Shown here: positions 25,319 through 34,847 of the stretch, in pieces
Position numbering within the stretch: position 1 is the stretch's first letter
Layout of the letters: every line of letters starts with the position of its first letter
Source: Prevotella sp.
Lineage (GTDB): Bacteria; Bacteroidota; Bacteroidia; Bacteroidales; Bacteroidaceae
Length of the DNA stretch: 56,987 bases
Assembly (NCBI GenBank): GCA_022771625.1
Contig: JALFCW010000105.1
Location: 1 to 56,987, forward strand
Direction: 5' to 3'
Notes under the pieces: generated by a model
Told to the model about the DNA's origin: nothing
The model's database searches: none
What the model saw: only the letters and a program-made list of their open reading frames with translations
Made by a program: the position numbers and the translations under genes

Positions 25319-25981
25319 CTACTCCACTATTTTTCCGTCGAATAGCTTTATCACTCGCTGCGCCATCGAGGCATCGCGGTCGCTATGGGTAACCATAACG
25401 ATAGTTGTACCCTCGCGGTTGAGTTCGGTGAGGAGCTTCATCACCTCAATACCGTTCTTGGAGTCAAGATTACCCGTAGGCTCGTCGGCGAGTATCATCT
25501 TCGGACCGAACACCACGGCGCGGGCTATTGCCACACGCTGCTGCTGACCTCCCGAGAGCTGGTGGGGGAAATGCTTGGCACGATGACTTATCGCCATGCG
25601 CTTCATAATCTCCTGCACCCTCTGCTTGCGATCCTTGGCGGGGATATTCAGATAGGTGAGCGGCAGCTCGATGTTCTCCTCTACGTTCAACTCGTCAATC
25701 AGGTTGAACGACTGGAACACGAAACCGATCTGTCCCTTACGCACATCTGTACGGTCCTTCTCCTTTAGGGCGTCCACTTCCTTCCCGTCGAGCCAATACT
25801 TTCCGCCCGTGGGATTGTCGAGCAGTCCGAGGATGTTGAGCAATGTCGATTTGCCACATCCCGAAGGACCCATAATAGCCACAAACTCGCCGTCCTTCAC
25901 TTCGAACGACACTCCATTCAATGCAATAGTCTCCACCTCTTCCGTGCGGAACGACTTTGATAAATTCTCTACTTTAATCAT
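25319..25981 (-). CDS. ABC transporter ATPase, LolD/MacB type
   Basis: A 220-residue ATPase, last gene of the export operon, presumably serving all three permeases upstream. Walker A GPSGCGKST is at 38-46, signature LSGGQQQRVAIARA at 142-155, Walker B MILADEPTGNLDS at 162-174, and the switch histidine in MVTHSD. It is closely similar to the ATPase at 10090-10767. It is separated from the nearest permease by 144 bases holding an imperfect inverted repeat, so its expression may be adjusted separately. I see no promoter of the standard type in that gap. Confidence 0.92.
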   Translation of the reverse strand: MIKVENLSKSFRTEEVETIALNGVSFEVKDGEFVAIMGPSGCGKSTLLNILGLLDNPTGGKYWLDGKEVDALKEKDRTDVRKGQIGFVFQSFNLIDELNVEENIELPLTYLNIPAKDRKQRVQEIMKRMAISHRAKHFPHQLSGGQQQRVAIARAVVFGPKMILADEPTGNLDSKNGIEVMKLLTELNREGTTIVMVTHSDRDASMAQRVIKLFDGKIVE

Positions 25982-26018
25982 TGTTTTTTTTATTTGGGGG
26001 AGTTAAAAGAAGATAGAA

Positions 26019-26114
26019 GGAGATATAAGAAGATAAAAGACAATACTGTTATTGCTCAGAAATACTGTGCCATAAACATACGTCCATTATCTCCATTTAT
26101 CTTCCTTTATCTCC
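26019..26114. repeat. Imperfect inverted repeat between permease and ATPase genes
   Basis: GGAGATATAAGAAGATAAA (26019-26037) and TTTATCTTCCTTTATCTCC (26096-26114) are near complements. Each arm is built from short GGAGATAAA/GAAGATAAA units. Possible mRNA stem between operon genes. Confidence 0.4.
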
Positions 26115-26125
26115 ATTTTACTCCA

Positions 26126-28495
26126 TTAATTATTATCTTTAATATGTTTTATCGGATTCTCATTCGCCGCCATCCAGCTCTGCACCATCACTGCGGCAAA
26201 GGAGATCAAGAGGATGATTGCTCCTGCCACTGCTATCCAGGGCCACCACGTGATGCGGTAAGTGTATTGTATTATCCAGTCTTTCATGAAATACAAGACA
26301 ATGGGCACGGAGATGACAAAGGCAATCACTACATACATGAGGAATGTGCGCACAAGTCGCCTGTGCATCTGGGCATTCGTTGAGCCGAACACCTTGCGCA
26401 CGGCTATCTCCTTCTGCCTTTGCTCGATGAAGTATGTGGACATAGCTATCAAGCCGAGCATAGAGATGAATATCGCCACGAGGGCAAAAAGGGAGACAAT
26501 GCGCGATGTGCGGATTTGTGCCTCAAATTCTTCCTGCACTTGCTTGTCAACGAAACGTGCTCTATCGGCATCCATATCTTCGAGATACACCTTGTGATAG
26601 AGTCGTGCTATCTCGTTATAACCTTCCTCAAGGTCGCCTTCCATCAGGATGTTCAGGTCCCAGCAGTTTTCCACCTTATCCACCACGGATATAAGCATCG
26701 GACGAGGCTCGTATTCAATGCTGCAAATACGAAAATCGCGGAACGTGCCGCCATACTGCTCGTCGAGATTATGGTTCATCAGCTGTGTTGCCTTCAGCGT
26801 CTTGCGCGGGTCGAGTATTGCCTCTGATGCCTTCACGTCGTTTTCCATACGCGTGTTCATATAGAAATGTCCTGGCTTCGGTTTGCTGCCATCGGTGAGT
26901 TTGATGTCGTATATGTCGAAGAATTCCTTCTCTACCACAAAATGCTGTATGCGCATATCAACAAAGCCCTCGCTACCGACTATGGTCTGGTTGTTGCCGC
27001 CATCAGCAGGTGTTCCCTGCGATGGCGAAACAAGTTTCACGCATGGCAGTTTCTTCAGTTCTTGCATAAAACTTTCGGGAGACGACACACGGTCAATCGT
27101 CAAAACGTTATCTTGTCGGAATCCCAATGGAGCATCCACCAAGTGCTTCAGCTGCAGAACCATTACAAGCGAACAGGCGAGCATGGTGATTGTGATGACA
27201 TTCTGCACCACGATGAACACCCGGCTGAATGTCATCTTTGTCTTGTGGATAAACGTGCCGCGCACTATCTCCATCGGCTCAACCCTCGATGCCACTACAG
27301 CAGGGATGACTCCCGACACAATGCCCGTAACTACAAGAATGGCGAGAAGCATTCCTATGGACATCGGACTGAACAGGAGCGACATATCCATCTTCGCACT
27401 GAGCAATTCTCCAAAGCTATGTGAGAAAGCCATTGCAAGCAATATTGCTATGAGAAACGCAAGTGTACAGAGCATCATGCTCTCGCCAACAAATCGCATT
27501 GCAATCTCACGTCGCTGCGCTCCGAAAAGCCTTCTTGCTGCCATCTCGCGGGCACGCTTTCCCGACTGCGCCACGGTGAGGTTGACGTAGTTCATCACGG
27601 CAAAAAGCAGTATGACGAGTGCAACAGCCGCAAGGATTCTCACTAAGTTTAAGTCACCATAACGCAAAGTGCCGTTGCCCTCCGCCTTGGTGAAGAACAC
27701 GTCCTTATATTTCATCGTGAAAGGTTCGACAAACATTTCCTCATCGGGTTTCTGTTCGGCGAAATGTTTCCAGAACTTGGCGAAACTCTTTGTCAACTGT
27801 TTCTCGCGCCCCACGAATGTCTTTCCTTCGTGCATCTTCAGGAAGACATTACATCCCGACATGTTCACCATATTAATAAGGAAAGCCTCATCGGTATTTG
27901 CAAAGTTGCCATAGCGTTGATAATTATAGTTCACCACAATGTCGGGATTATCGAAGATTCTTCCCTTGAGGTCTTCCATCACTGCCGTGATATGTAGTTT
28001 CAGCGAGTCGTTGAACATGATGGTTCGCCCCACTACTGCGGTCTCAGCAAACATCCTCATGGCAAACCTCTTGCTTACCACTGCGGCATCCTTTGCCTCA
28101 AGACATCTTGTGGCGTCGCCCTCCTTCAACTGATAGCCAAAGAAGGTGAAGAATGTGGAGTCGGCTGTGAGCACCTGGGCACGAAGCCTCTCGTCGCCCT
28201 TGTTCACCATCAGTTCCATACGGCTCACTCCGCACACCGACTCTATCTCGGGAAACATCTTCAGAAGCTGCTTCCCTACATAGTGATGTGTGCCGATGTA
28301 TTGCTCACCTGCGAATTTCATACCAATAGCCTCAACGCGATCGCTATCAGGAATATCGCGCGTCACCCGATACTCCTGCCACACATACACGCCTATCAGC
28401 ATCACGAACATCAGCGAGACGGAGAGTCCGAATACGTTGATGGCTGTATAAACCTTTTTTCTTGATAGAAACGTAATGTAAGACTTAATTTTCAT
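26126..28495 (-). CDS. FtsX/MacB-type ABC permease (third of three)
   Basis: A 789-residue inner-membrane permease with the duplicated MacB plan: helix at about 20-40, periplasmic core, FtsX bundle around NLTVAQSGKRAREMAARRLFG, second helix and core, and a C-terminal FtsX bundle with EQRQKEIAVRKVFGSTNAQ. It ends ENPIKHIKDNN. It begins with almost the same 50 residues as its neighbour (SYITFLSRKKVYTAINVFGL), pointing to tandem duplication. Its start is five bases from the previous stop. The partner ATPase is encoded next. Substrate unknown; the adaptor in the operon suggests export across the envelope. Confidence 0.88.
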   Translation of the reverse strand: MKIKSYITFLSRKKVYTAINVFGLSVSLMFVMLIGVYVWQEYRVTRDIPDSDRVEAIGMKFAGEQYIGTHHYVGKQLLKMFPEIESVCGVSRMELMVNKGDERLRAQVLTADSTFFTFFGYQLKEGDATRCLEAKDAAVVSKRFAMRMFAETAVVGRTIMFNDSLKLHITAVMEDLKGRIFDNPDIVVNYNYQRYGNFANTDEAFLINMVNMSGCNVFLKMHEGKTFVGREKQLTKSFAKFWKHFAEQKPDEEMFVEPFTMKYKDVFFTKAEGNGTLRYGDLNLVRILAAVALVILLFAVMNYVNLTVAQSGKRAREMAARRLFGAQRREIAMRFVGESMMLCTLAFLIAILLAMAFSHSFGELLSAKMDMSLLFSPMSIGMLLAILVVTGIVSGVIPAVVASRVEPMEIVRGTFIHKTKMTFSRVFIVVQNVITITMLACSLVMVLQLKHLVDAPLGFRQDNVLTIDRVSSPESFMQELKKLPCVKLVSPSQGTPADGGNNQTIVGSEGFVDMRIQHFVVEKEFFDIYDIKLTDGSKPKPGHFYMNTRMENDVKASEAILDPRKTLKATQLMNHNLDEQYGGTFRDFRICSIEYEPRPMLISVVDKVENCWDLNILMEGDLEEGYNEIARLYHKVYLEDMDADRARFVDKQVQEEFEAQIRTSRIVSLFALVAIFISMLGLIAMSTYFIEQRQKEIAVRKVFGSTNAQMHRRLVRTFLMYVVIAFVISVPIVLYFMKDWIIQYTYRITWWPWIAVAGAIILLISFAAVMVQSWMAANENPIKHIKDNN

Positions 28496-28499
28496 ATCA

Positions 28500-30845
28500 T
28501 TAATTATCTTTTATATGTTTTATCGGATTCTCATTCGCCGCCACCCAACTCTGTATTATTGTCGATAACAGCGAGATGAGGAAACATACGCCACCGGCAG
28601 CGAGGAATATCCACGGCGAGAGGCTGATGCGATAACTGAACTGAGAGAGCCAGTCACTCATGAGATACCATATCACGGGCACGGCTATTATGAAGGCTAT
28701 CGCCACATAACCGAGGAACGTACGGATGAGCTTGCGGCACACCTGCGCACTCGACGAACCGAACACCTTCCTCACGGCTATCTCCTTCTGACGCTGCTGA
28801 ATGAAATAGGTGGACATGGCGACGAGACCCAACACCGACACGAGCAACGCCATTGTTGCAAAGAGAGAGACAATGTGCGACAGGCGGATTGCCTCAGTGT
28901 AATAGGCTGATATTTGCTGGTCGATGAATGGGTGCTCGTCGGGAATGTCGTAGTTATACACCTTTTTATATATGTCCCTTATCTGCTCAAGCGCCTCGAC
29001 GGGGTTGCCCGTGACCTGTATGGAGAAATTCCACGGTTCTGATACTTTGTCTTTGATGAATATTATCATGGGGTGAGTCTCCTGCTCAATGTTCCTGATG
29101 TGGAAGTCTTCAAGCACGCCAACTGCACGGGGATTAACCTTGTAGCCCATATCGCCGAGAATGTTTTCCCAATGGAAATGGTAAAAGTCGTCCCCAAGTT
29201 CTCGCAAAGTCTGTTCTGTGACATACACCTTTAAGTCGTTGCCCTCGGTGTTCTCCTTCTTGACCTTGAATCCATACATCTTCATAAAGTTCTTGTCGCC
29301 CAACATTATTTGCAGGCTCACAGTCTTCTTCGACTCCCTCGGAATTGTATAGTTGTCGCCTCCGTCGCTTGGCGTATATCGCGAATTGCTTACAAGTTTT
29401 ACACAGGCGAGTTTCTCCACCTCTTTCTTAAAGGTCGATGCCTGAATGCTGTCGCCGGGATATCTCAATACGATGATGTTTTCCTTGTTGAAACCCATCG
29501 GGGCATTGATGATATGGCGCATCTGCAGCGACATAGTCAGTGCGACGGCAATCATCACAATGGTTATCACGTTTTGCACCACGATGAACACCCTACTGAA
29601 CACCATTCGCGTATGGTGGGCAAACGTGCCGCGAACCACCTCTATCGGTTGCGCCCTCGAAATGACCACGGAGGGAACAACACCTGCCAACGCACCAAGC
29701 GACAGGGCAAAGAGCGATATTCCGCAAACACTGAGCGGAGTGAGAGCTTCGGCAAGCAGCAACTTGGTTTCGAGCAACTGCGAGAAGAACGGAGCGAAAG
29801 CCACGGCAAGCAGCAGGCTCAGCACGAGCGACAATAGACAGAGCATGACGCTCTCCGACATAAGTCGCCCTACGATGCCTACACGCTGACTGCCGAGTAG
29901 CCGGCGCATAGCCATCTCGCGCGAACGCTTTCCCGACTGTGCCACCGTAAGGTTGATGTAGTTGAACACGGCAAACAGTAACACCACAAGACAAGAGGCG
30001 AAGAGCAACTTAACCAGTTTCAGACTGCCACGCGAGGTGTGTCTGTCGCAGTCGGGAATATCACTGAAATACTGCTCGGAGAACGGAAGGACAATAGCCT
30101 TCGACTCCAAGTCATTCAGTTGGAATATCCAGAAGAACTCTTTTAAATACTGTGTCATGTCGGCAGACTTCGCCTTAAGATCTGTATTCGGTTTTGTCAA
30201 TACATAAAGATTTGAACCGATGGCATTATTCATGTTCTCTACAAGGTCTACATATCCGACATGCTCAAAGCGGCAGACGAAGTCGGCTTTTTGAAGCGAA
30301 CTGTTCTCCATCTCCTTCATCACTCCCGTAACCTTTAGTACCTTGTCTCTATTAGCCAGCCTCACATGCTTGCCTATCGGGTCGCTATCGCCGAATAGCT
30401 GTCGGGCAAACTGCTCTGTCACCACGCAGTCGTCTTTTCCACGAAGCACAGTGCGGCGGTCACCACGTACAAGTTCGAAGTCAAATATCTGGAAGAAAGT
30501 GGAATCCACAAACAGGGCATACTTCTTCACCATCTGGTCGTCGTTGAAATAAACCATGTTCTCGTCCCTTGCCACTCCGCAGATCATCTCTATCTCAGGA
30601 TAGCGGCTCTTGAGATAGGGCGCCACCTGCCGTGACATTCCTATGACCCTATCCTTGCTTCCCTTGTCAACACCCAAAGCATAGATTCTGTCAGCCTTGG
30701 AATGTTGTTTATCCACCCGATATTCCTGCCACACATACACGCCAATGAGCATGACGAACATCAGCGAGACTGAGAGTCCGAAGACGTTGATGGCGGTATA
30801 TACCTTGTTTCTCGAAAGAAACGTAATGTAAGACTTAATGTTCAT
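28500..30845 (-). CDS. FtsX/MacB-type ABC permease (second of three)
   Basis: A 781-residue permease, tandem paralogue of the one that follows. The first about 50 and the last about 12 residues (ENPIKHIKDN) are nearly identical between the two, and the DNA at both gene ends is also close, while the periplasmic cores differ widely. The FtsX motifs are NLTVAQSGKRSREMAMRRLLG and QQRQKEIAVRKVFGSSSAQ. Conserved ends and divergent middles suggest duplication followed by gene conversion at the ends, or selection for different periplasmic partners or substrates. The gene sits 20 bases after the upstream permease. Confidence 0.88.
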   Translation of the reverse strand: MNIKSYITFLSRNKVYTAINVFGLSVSLMFVMLIGVYVWQEYRVDKQHSKADRIYALGVDKGSKDRVIGMSRQVAPYLKSRYPEIEMICGVARDENMVYFNDDQMVKKYALFVDSTFFQIFDFELVRGDRRTVLRGKDDCVVTEQFARQLFGDSDPIGKHVRLANRDKVLKVTGVMKEMENSSLQKADFVCRFEHVGYVDLVENMNNAIGSNLYVLTKPNTDLKAKSADMTQYLKEFFWIFQLNDLESKAIVLPFSEQYFSDIPDCDRHTSRGSLKLVKLLFASCLVVLLFAVFNYINLTVAQSGKRSREMAMRRLLGSQRVGIVGRLMSESVMLCLLSLVLSLLLAVAFAPFFSQLLETKLLLAEALTPLSVCGISLFALSLGALAGVVPSVVISRAQPIEVVRGTFAHHTRMVFSRVFIVVQNVITIVMIAVALTMSLQMRHIINAPMGFNKENIIVLRYPGDSIQASTFKKEVEKLACVKLVSNSRYTPSDGGDNYTIPRESKKTVSLQIMLGDKNFMKMYGFKVKKENTEGNDLKVYVTEQTLRELGDDFYHFHWENILGDMGYKVNPRAVGVLEDFHIRNIEQETHPMIIFIKDKVSEPWNFSIQVTGNPVEALEQIRDIYKKVYNYDIPDEHPFIDQQISAYYTEAIRLSHIVSLFATMALLVSVLGLVAMSTYFIQQRQKEIAVRKVFGSSSAQVCRKLIRTFLGYVAIAFIIAVPVIWYLMSDWLSQFSYRISLSPWIFLAAGGVCFLISLLSTIIQSWVAANENPIKHIKDN

Positions 30846-30865
30846 ATTTTAACTTCATTATCAGT

Positions 30866-33259
30866 TCACTCATCCTTCAAGTATTTCACTGGATTTCCAC
30901 TTGCTATCTTATAACTGTTTGCTATAATGATTGCAATCACCAAAATCAGCAGGATTATCATACAGCCGATAAAGATCATTGGCGACAGTGTTATCTTCTC
31001 GCTGAACGCCATGAGCCATTGGCGCGAGAGCTGCCAGGCAATTATGCAGCCCGCAATGAGCGACGGCACGGCTATCCACATTATCGAACGTACGAAGATG
31101 ACGAGAATGTCTTTGGCCTTTGCACCGTTCACCTTCCTTATGGCTATCTCCTTGCGACGGCGGTTCACCTCGTCGATGGTGTAGCCCACAAGACCTATCA
31201 AGGCAATGAGGAATGTCACTACACCAGCAGCCATAACCACCTTGCGCAACGAATCCACGTCCTGATAGCTGTCGGCTACCAACGAAGGATAGGTAACCAC
31301 CTGGACCTCTCGCCCGGGGCAAAGTCTTTCCACCGTACGGCGAACGGCTTTCATCGATGCCTCGTCCAAATGGTGCAGGCGCACCAAGATGTATGGATTG
31401 TTTTTGCGGTTGTAGAACATCACGCTGGGGCGGGTGTCGGGATCAGTGATGTTGCCGATATGTATGTTCTCATACACTCCGCAGATGGTAAAGAGGTCGT
31501 TCAATTCTTGACTGTGCTCACTGATAAAGACCTTCTTGCCCACGGCACTGCCCTTCCAATGCAGAATCGAGTCCATCTTTTCCACAAAGTAGCGGCTCAC
31601 CATCACCTCACGCATCGTGCTGTCGGAATTTTCGGTGAAACCCTTACCGTCGATGATTTTCATATTCATAAGTTTGATGTAGCCATTGCCCACAAAGTAG
31701 AGATCGGCAAGGTTAAACAGGCTGCGCGAGTCGCCCGGCACCATCACGTAATTTCCACTGGCATAGTCGAGAGGCAGACAAGTGCAGCTCGACACCATCT
31801 CCACCTCCGGCTGTCGTGCCAGTTCTTCCTCACACTTTGAATAGTTCTCGTCCTGCTGACCTCCGTTGACCTCCACTATAGCCAGACGGTCGTAGTCGTA
31901 ACCCATATAGCGGTCCATCATCATTGTGTATTGACGATGTATCACAACAAGCATTGCCACGAGAGTTGCCGAAGCCACAAACTGGAACGCAAGCAAACCT
32001 AACTTCCAGCGGCGGCGCGACGTATGGTAGCCACGGAAAGCCGATGTGACGGGAACGTGGGAATAGAGCCATGCCGGCACCATGCCGCCCACAACTATAA
32101 TAGCCAAGAGGATAGCGGCAAGAAGCCATGTCCCGCGATTCAACACCACGACCTCTACGGGAGCACCAAGAAGCTGCTCGATGCTTCCCTTGCATACATA
32201 TATTAATAACGTGGCAAGCGCAGAGGCTATGATAAGGTGGACGAGCGTCTCGGAGAACGTTATCGATAGTATGTTTCCATTGCCCGCCCCAAAGCATTTC
32301 CTGACTGCCATCTCGCGGCTTCGCATAAGCACGTTGCCTATGATAATCAGCAGATAGTTCATCACCATGGAGAACAGCAACACGGCAGATAACACCGAAA
32401 GCAGCATCACCATAGTCTTTGCGAAGTCGCTATCCATGTGTACCTCATTGGCTTTCACCAGATAGTAATCTAACTCAATTCCCGCTTCCTTCAGCATATT
32501 CTGGTCGATGTTCTCCTCTATCATCTTCTTCACACCAATCTTTATGTCATCGGGCTTCGCGCCCTCGCGCAATCTTACATAAGCATGATAGCACTCATTG
32601 CCCACCCAGTTGTTGGGTGAGTCCCAATCGTTTACCTTGTTCCAAGTCGCCATCGAGCAAAATATGTGCTCATTGCGGAGGTCGGAACTCAGTGGGAAGT
32701 CCTCATACACAGCCCCGATTGTAAGCGACACTTTGGGAAAGTCGCGCGATGTGATTCTCGTGCCCAGGGCCTCCTCCACTCCTCCAAGCCGCTCAGCCAA
32801 ATCGCGGCTAACCGCGCAATAGAACGGTTGAGATAGAGTCTTCTTGACATCGCCCGCAATAATTGTCTGGGGAAAGACATCAAACAGACAACTGTCGGCT
32901 ACCCTGCACCGCTCCATTATCCTCTTGTCACCGGCAGCAATAAACTGTCCCTTTCCCAGCAGTTCGCACCAGCGAGTAGCCGCCTCCACCTGCGGACAAT
33001 ATTTCCGCAGTCCCATTGCCGTGGCACCTGACGTAAATCGACTCTCGCCTTCCTGTCCGTTCATCGAGTAAGACAGATAAACCCTATAAGTCCGTTCATG
33101 ACCCTCAAACCAAGTGTCGTAGTTCTTCTCATACCACACCTCGGCTATCATCACCGATCCAAGTGCCAAGCCCACGGCGAGACACAATATCTTCACAACG
33201 TTATGTTGCCCCCGCCGCCCAAGATTCCGTATAGCATTAATAATATCTCTCATAATCAT
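30866..33259 (-). CDS. FtsX/MacB-type ABC permease (first of three)
   Basis: A 797-residue permease of the same family but a different branch from the two that follow: it opens RDIINAIRNLGRRGQHNVVK and has FtsX motifs MRSREMAVRKCFGAGNGN and NRRRKEIAIRKVNGAKAKD, ending SGNPVKYLKDE. Four transmembrane segments per half-bundle and two periplasmic core regions are visible. Two starts are possible (MIM or MRD); I use the first. It is 13 bases after the adaptor stop. The operon therefore encodes one adaptor, three permeases and a single ATPase, so different permease pairs may share the other parts. Confidence 0.87.
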   Translation of the reverse strand: MIMRDIINAIRNLGRRGQHNVVKILCLAVGLALGSVMIAEVWYEKNYDTWFEGHERTYRVYLSYSMNGQEGESRFTSGATAMGLRKYCPQVEAATRWCELLGKGQFIAAGDKRIMERCRVADSCLFDVFPQTIIAGDVKKTLSQPFYCAVSRDLAERLGGVEEALGTRITSRDFPKVSLTIGAVYEDFPLSSDLRNEHIFCSMATWNKVNDWDSPNNWVGNECYHAYVRLREGAKPDDIKIGVKKMIEENIDQNMLKEAGIELDYYLVKANEVHMDSDFAKTMVMLLSVLSAVLLFSMVMNYLLIIIGNVLMRSREMAVRKCFGAGNGNILSITFSETLVHLIIASALATLLIYVCKGSIEQLLGAPVEVVVLNRGTWLLAAILLAIIVVGGMVPAWLYSHVPVTSAFRGYHTSRRRWKLGLLAFQFVASATLVAMLVVIHRQYTMMMDRYMGYDYDRLAIVEVNGGQQDENYSKCEEELARQPEVEMVSSCTCLPLDYASGNYVMVPGDSRSLFNLADLYFVGNGYIKLMNMKIIDGKGFTENSDSTMREVMVSRYFVEKMDSILHWKGSAVGKKVFISEHSQELNDLFTICGVYENIHIGNITDPDTRPSVMFYNRKNNPYILVRLHHLDEASMKAVRRTVERLCPGREVQVVTYPSLVADSYQDVDSLRKVVMAAGVVTFLIALIGLVGYTIDEVNRRRKEIAIRKVNGAKAKDILVIFVRSIMWIAVPSLIAGCIIAWQLSRQWLMAFSEKITLSPMIFIGCMIILLILVIAIIIANSYKIASGNPVKYLKDE

Positions 33260-33272
33260 TTCTATAAAATAA

Positions 33273-34526
33273 TCAATCCACTACCAGCACCTCATTGTCC
33301 TTATATGCCTCATATCCGCTAACAATCACCTGCTCCCCAGGCTCCAGACCCTCAAGCACCTCGTAGTATTGCGGGTTCTGACGCCCGATGCGGATATTGC
33401 GGCGATAAGCCTTGGAACCATCCTTGTCGAGAACGAAGATCCAGTTGCCGCCTGTCACCGAATAGAATGTGCCCTTTGGAATAAGAACTGCCTGCTTCGA
33501 CTCGCCAAGTTGGAGGTCAACATAGTAGGTCTGACCAGTGCGGATGTTCTTAGGACGCTCACCGGCGAAGACGAAGTCAATCTTAAACCGTCCCTCTTTC
33601 ACCTCGGGATATACCTTCCTCACGCGGAGCGAATAGCTCTTCCCACCCTGTGAGAAAGTGGCAGTGAGTCCTTGGTGAACACGGTCGATATAATGCTCAT
33701 CCACCTGTGCTTGCACCTTATAGTCGGACAGGTCGTTGATTACTCCTATCTTCTGTCCGGCAGAGATACTCTGTCCGAGTTCCACATCGAGGAGTCCCAC
33801 CTCACCGTCGGTCTGTGCCTTCACCTCCAGTCGCTCTTTGCGCTGGCGCACGAGCAGAACATTCTTCTGCATTGCCGCGAGATTATCACCCATTTGGTCA
33901 ACCTGCGACTTGCGCAACTGTGCGTCCTTTTTCAGTTTTTGCTTCACTAGCGACAGTTTCTTAGACGAGAGTTCATAATCTTCCTTCGCCTTCAGATATT
34001 CCTCACGGCTCACGAGACGATCTTTATAGAGTTTCTCTTGAATCTCCCATTCACGACGCTTGGTGATGACATCCTGAGTAAGCTGTGCCTCCTCACTCTT
34101 GTTGGCGAGTTTGTCCTGCTCCATTGTGATATGCGTATTGCGCAGCATGTTCTGCTTTTCGGCGAGTTCGCTTTCCGCCTGAAGTATCTCGAGGTCGAGA
34201 TTGGTGTTGGAGAGGCGCACCAGCACATCGCCCTTCTTCACCGATGCTCCTTCCTCCACAACACGTTCACGCACTATGCCTCCCTCTTCGGGCGAAACCT
34301 GCACCACTTGGATAGGCACCACCTGTCCATCCACTGACACATAGTCATTAAACTCCTTGCGCTCCACCTTGCCGATGCTCAGTCCACGACGTTCCACCTT
34401 CAATGTAGATGCAAAATTACCAGTGGCGAGCCACACGAGTACAGCCACGATTACAGTGCCACCGCCAATCCACGGCCAGTATTTCTTAGGCACCAAATAC
34501 TTCTTCTTTTCAATCTTTATGTCCAT
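33273..34526 (-). CDS. MacA/HlyD-type periplasmic adaptor
   Basis: A 417-residue membrane-fusion protein linking an inner-membrane ABC permease to an outer-membrane channel. There is a membrane anchor at about 18-36, a lipoyl-type half (about 70-105, VVPIQVVQVSPEEGGIV), a long coiled-coil hairpin (about 112-225, rich in Glu/Lys/Gln), a second lipoyl half (LEVKAQTDGEVGLLDVELG), a beta-barrel domain and a membrane-proximal domain ending SGYEAYKDNEVLVVD. It is the first intact gene of the operon. Its start codon overlaps the end of a TolC-like gene remnant, so the outer-membrane partner must come from elsewhere in the genome. Confidence 0.9.
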   Translation of the reverse strand: MDIKIEKKKYLVPKKYWPWIGGGTVIVAVLVWLATGNFASTLKVERRGLSIGKVERKEFNDYVSVDGQVVPIQVVQVSPEEGGIVRERVVEEGASVKKGDVLVRLSNTNLDLEILQAESELAEKQNMLRNTHITMEQDKLANKSEEAQLTQDVITKRREWEIQEKLYKDRLVSREEYLKAKEDYELSSKKLSLVKQKLKKDAQLRKSQVDQMGDNLAAMQKNVLLVRQRKERLEVKAQTDGEVGLLDVELGQSISAGQKIGVINDLSDYKVQAQVDEHYIDRVHQGLTATFSQGGKSYSLRVRKVYPEVKEGRFKIDFVFAGERPKNIRTGQTYYVDLQLGESKQAVLIPKGTFYSVTGGNWIFVLDKDGSKAYRRNIRIGRQNPQYYEVLEGLEPGEQVIVSGYEAYKDNEVLVVD

Positions 34527-34701
34527 ATTTCAATCTTTCTGGCATGCGTCATGGCATACTCTCTATACATCTGTCCATAGTCCACTCCGTTTGGTTGGCA
34601 TCAACGACGGCAGCATGTTTATCCGTCTGTGCCATTGCCGACGCTGCTAACATCAACGCCGTTCCTAAACTAATTGTTGTCAATAATCCTTTTATCTTCA
34701 T
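34517..34701 (-). pseudogene. Remnant of a TolC-like outer-membrane efflux gene
   Basis: An ATG at 34701 opens a signal peptide (MKIKGLLTTISLGTALMLAA, then SAMAQ) followed at residues 40-47 by WTMDRCIE. The frame then stops at 34549. Skipping two bases after the Glu codon gives YAMTHARKIEIW, so the joined text matches the TolC N-terminus pattern W-T-(L/M)-x-x-C-I-x-Y-A-x-x-H. That second frame ends at 34517, overlapping the adaptor start. Only about 60 of the usual 430 or more codons remain: a frameshift plus a large internal deletion. The first 50 codons could still be translated as a leader peptide. Confidence 0.65.
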
Positions 34702-34732
34702 ATATAATCGAGTTTTGTTACATTAAAATACA

Positions 34733-34748
34733 TACCAAAACCATGCCA
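34733..34748 (-). promoter_or_regulatory. Weak sigma-54-like promoter candidate
   Basis: Minus strand TGGCATG, four bases, TGGTA against the consensus TGGCACG-N4-TTGCW: nine of twelve fixed positions agree, but the -12 GC reads GT. It sits about 32 bases before the TolC remnant. No standard Bacteroidota promoter is visible here. Confidence 0.25.
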
Positions 34749-34800
34749 AAAACATAACTCTATGTAAATCAGGCTTATAATTATCCACCTTAAAAACAAG

Positions 34801-34841
34801 GTGTCTAAAATATGGACACGAGGCGTACAATAATTGGACAC
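34801..34841. repeat. Possible insertion-sequence end remnant
   Basis: GTGTC-9-GACAC (34801-34819) followed by a further GGACAC (34836-34841). Repeated short terminal motifs are a feature of IS21-type ends, but no transposase is nearby. Tentative. Confidence 0.25.
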
Positions 34842-34847
34842 AAAAAG

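Noticed and set aside
31019..31840. 273-codon plus-strand ORF opposite the first permease
   Set aside because: It lies wholly antisense to a clear permease and has His-rich, unstructured composition.
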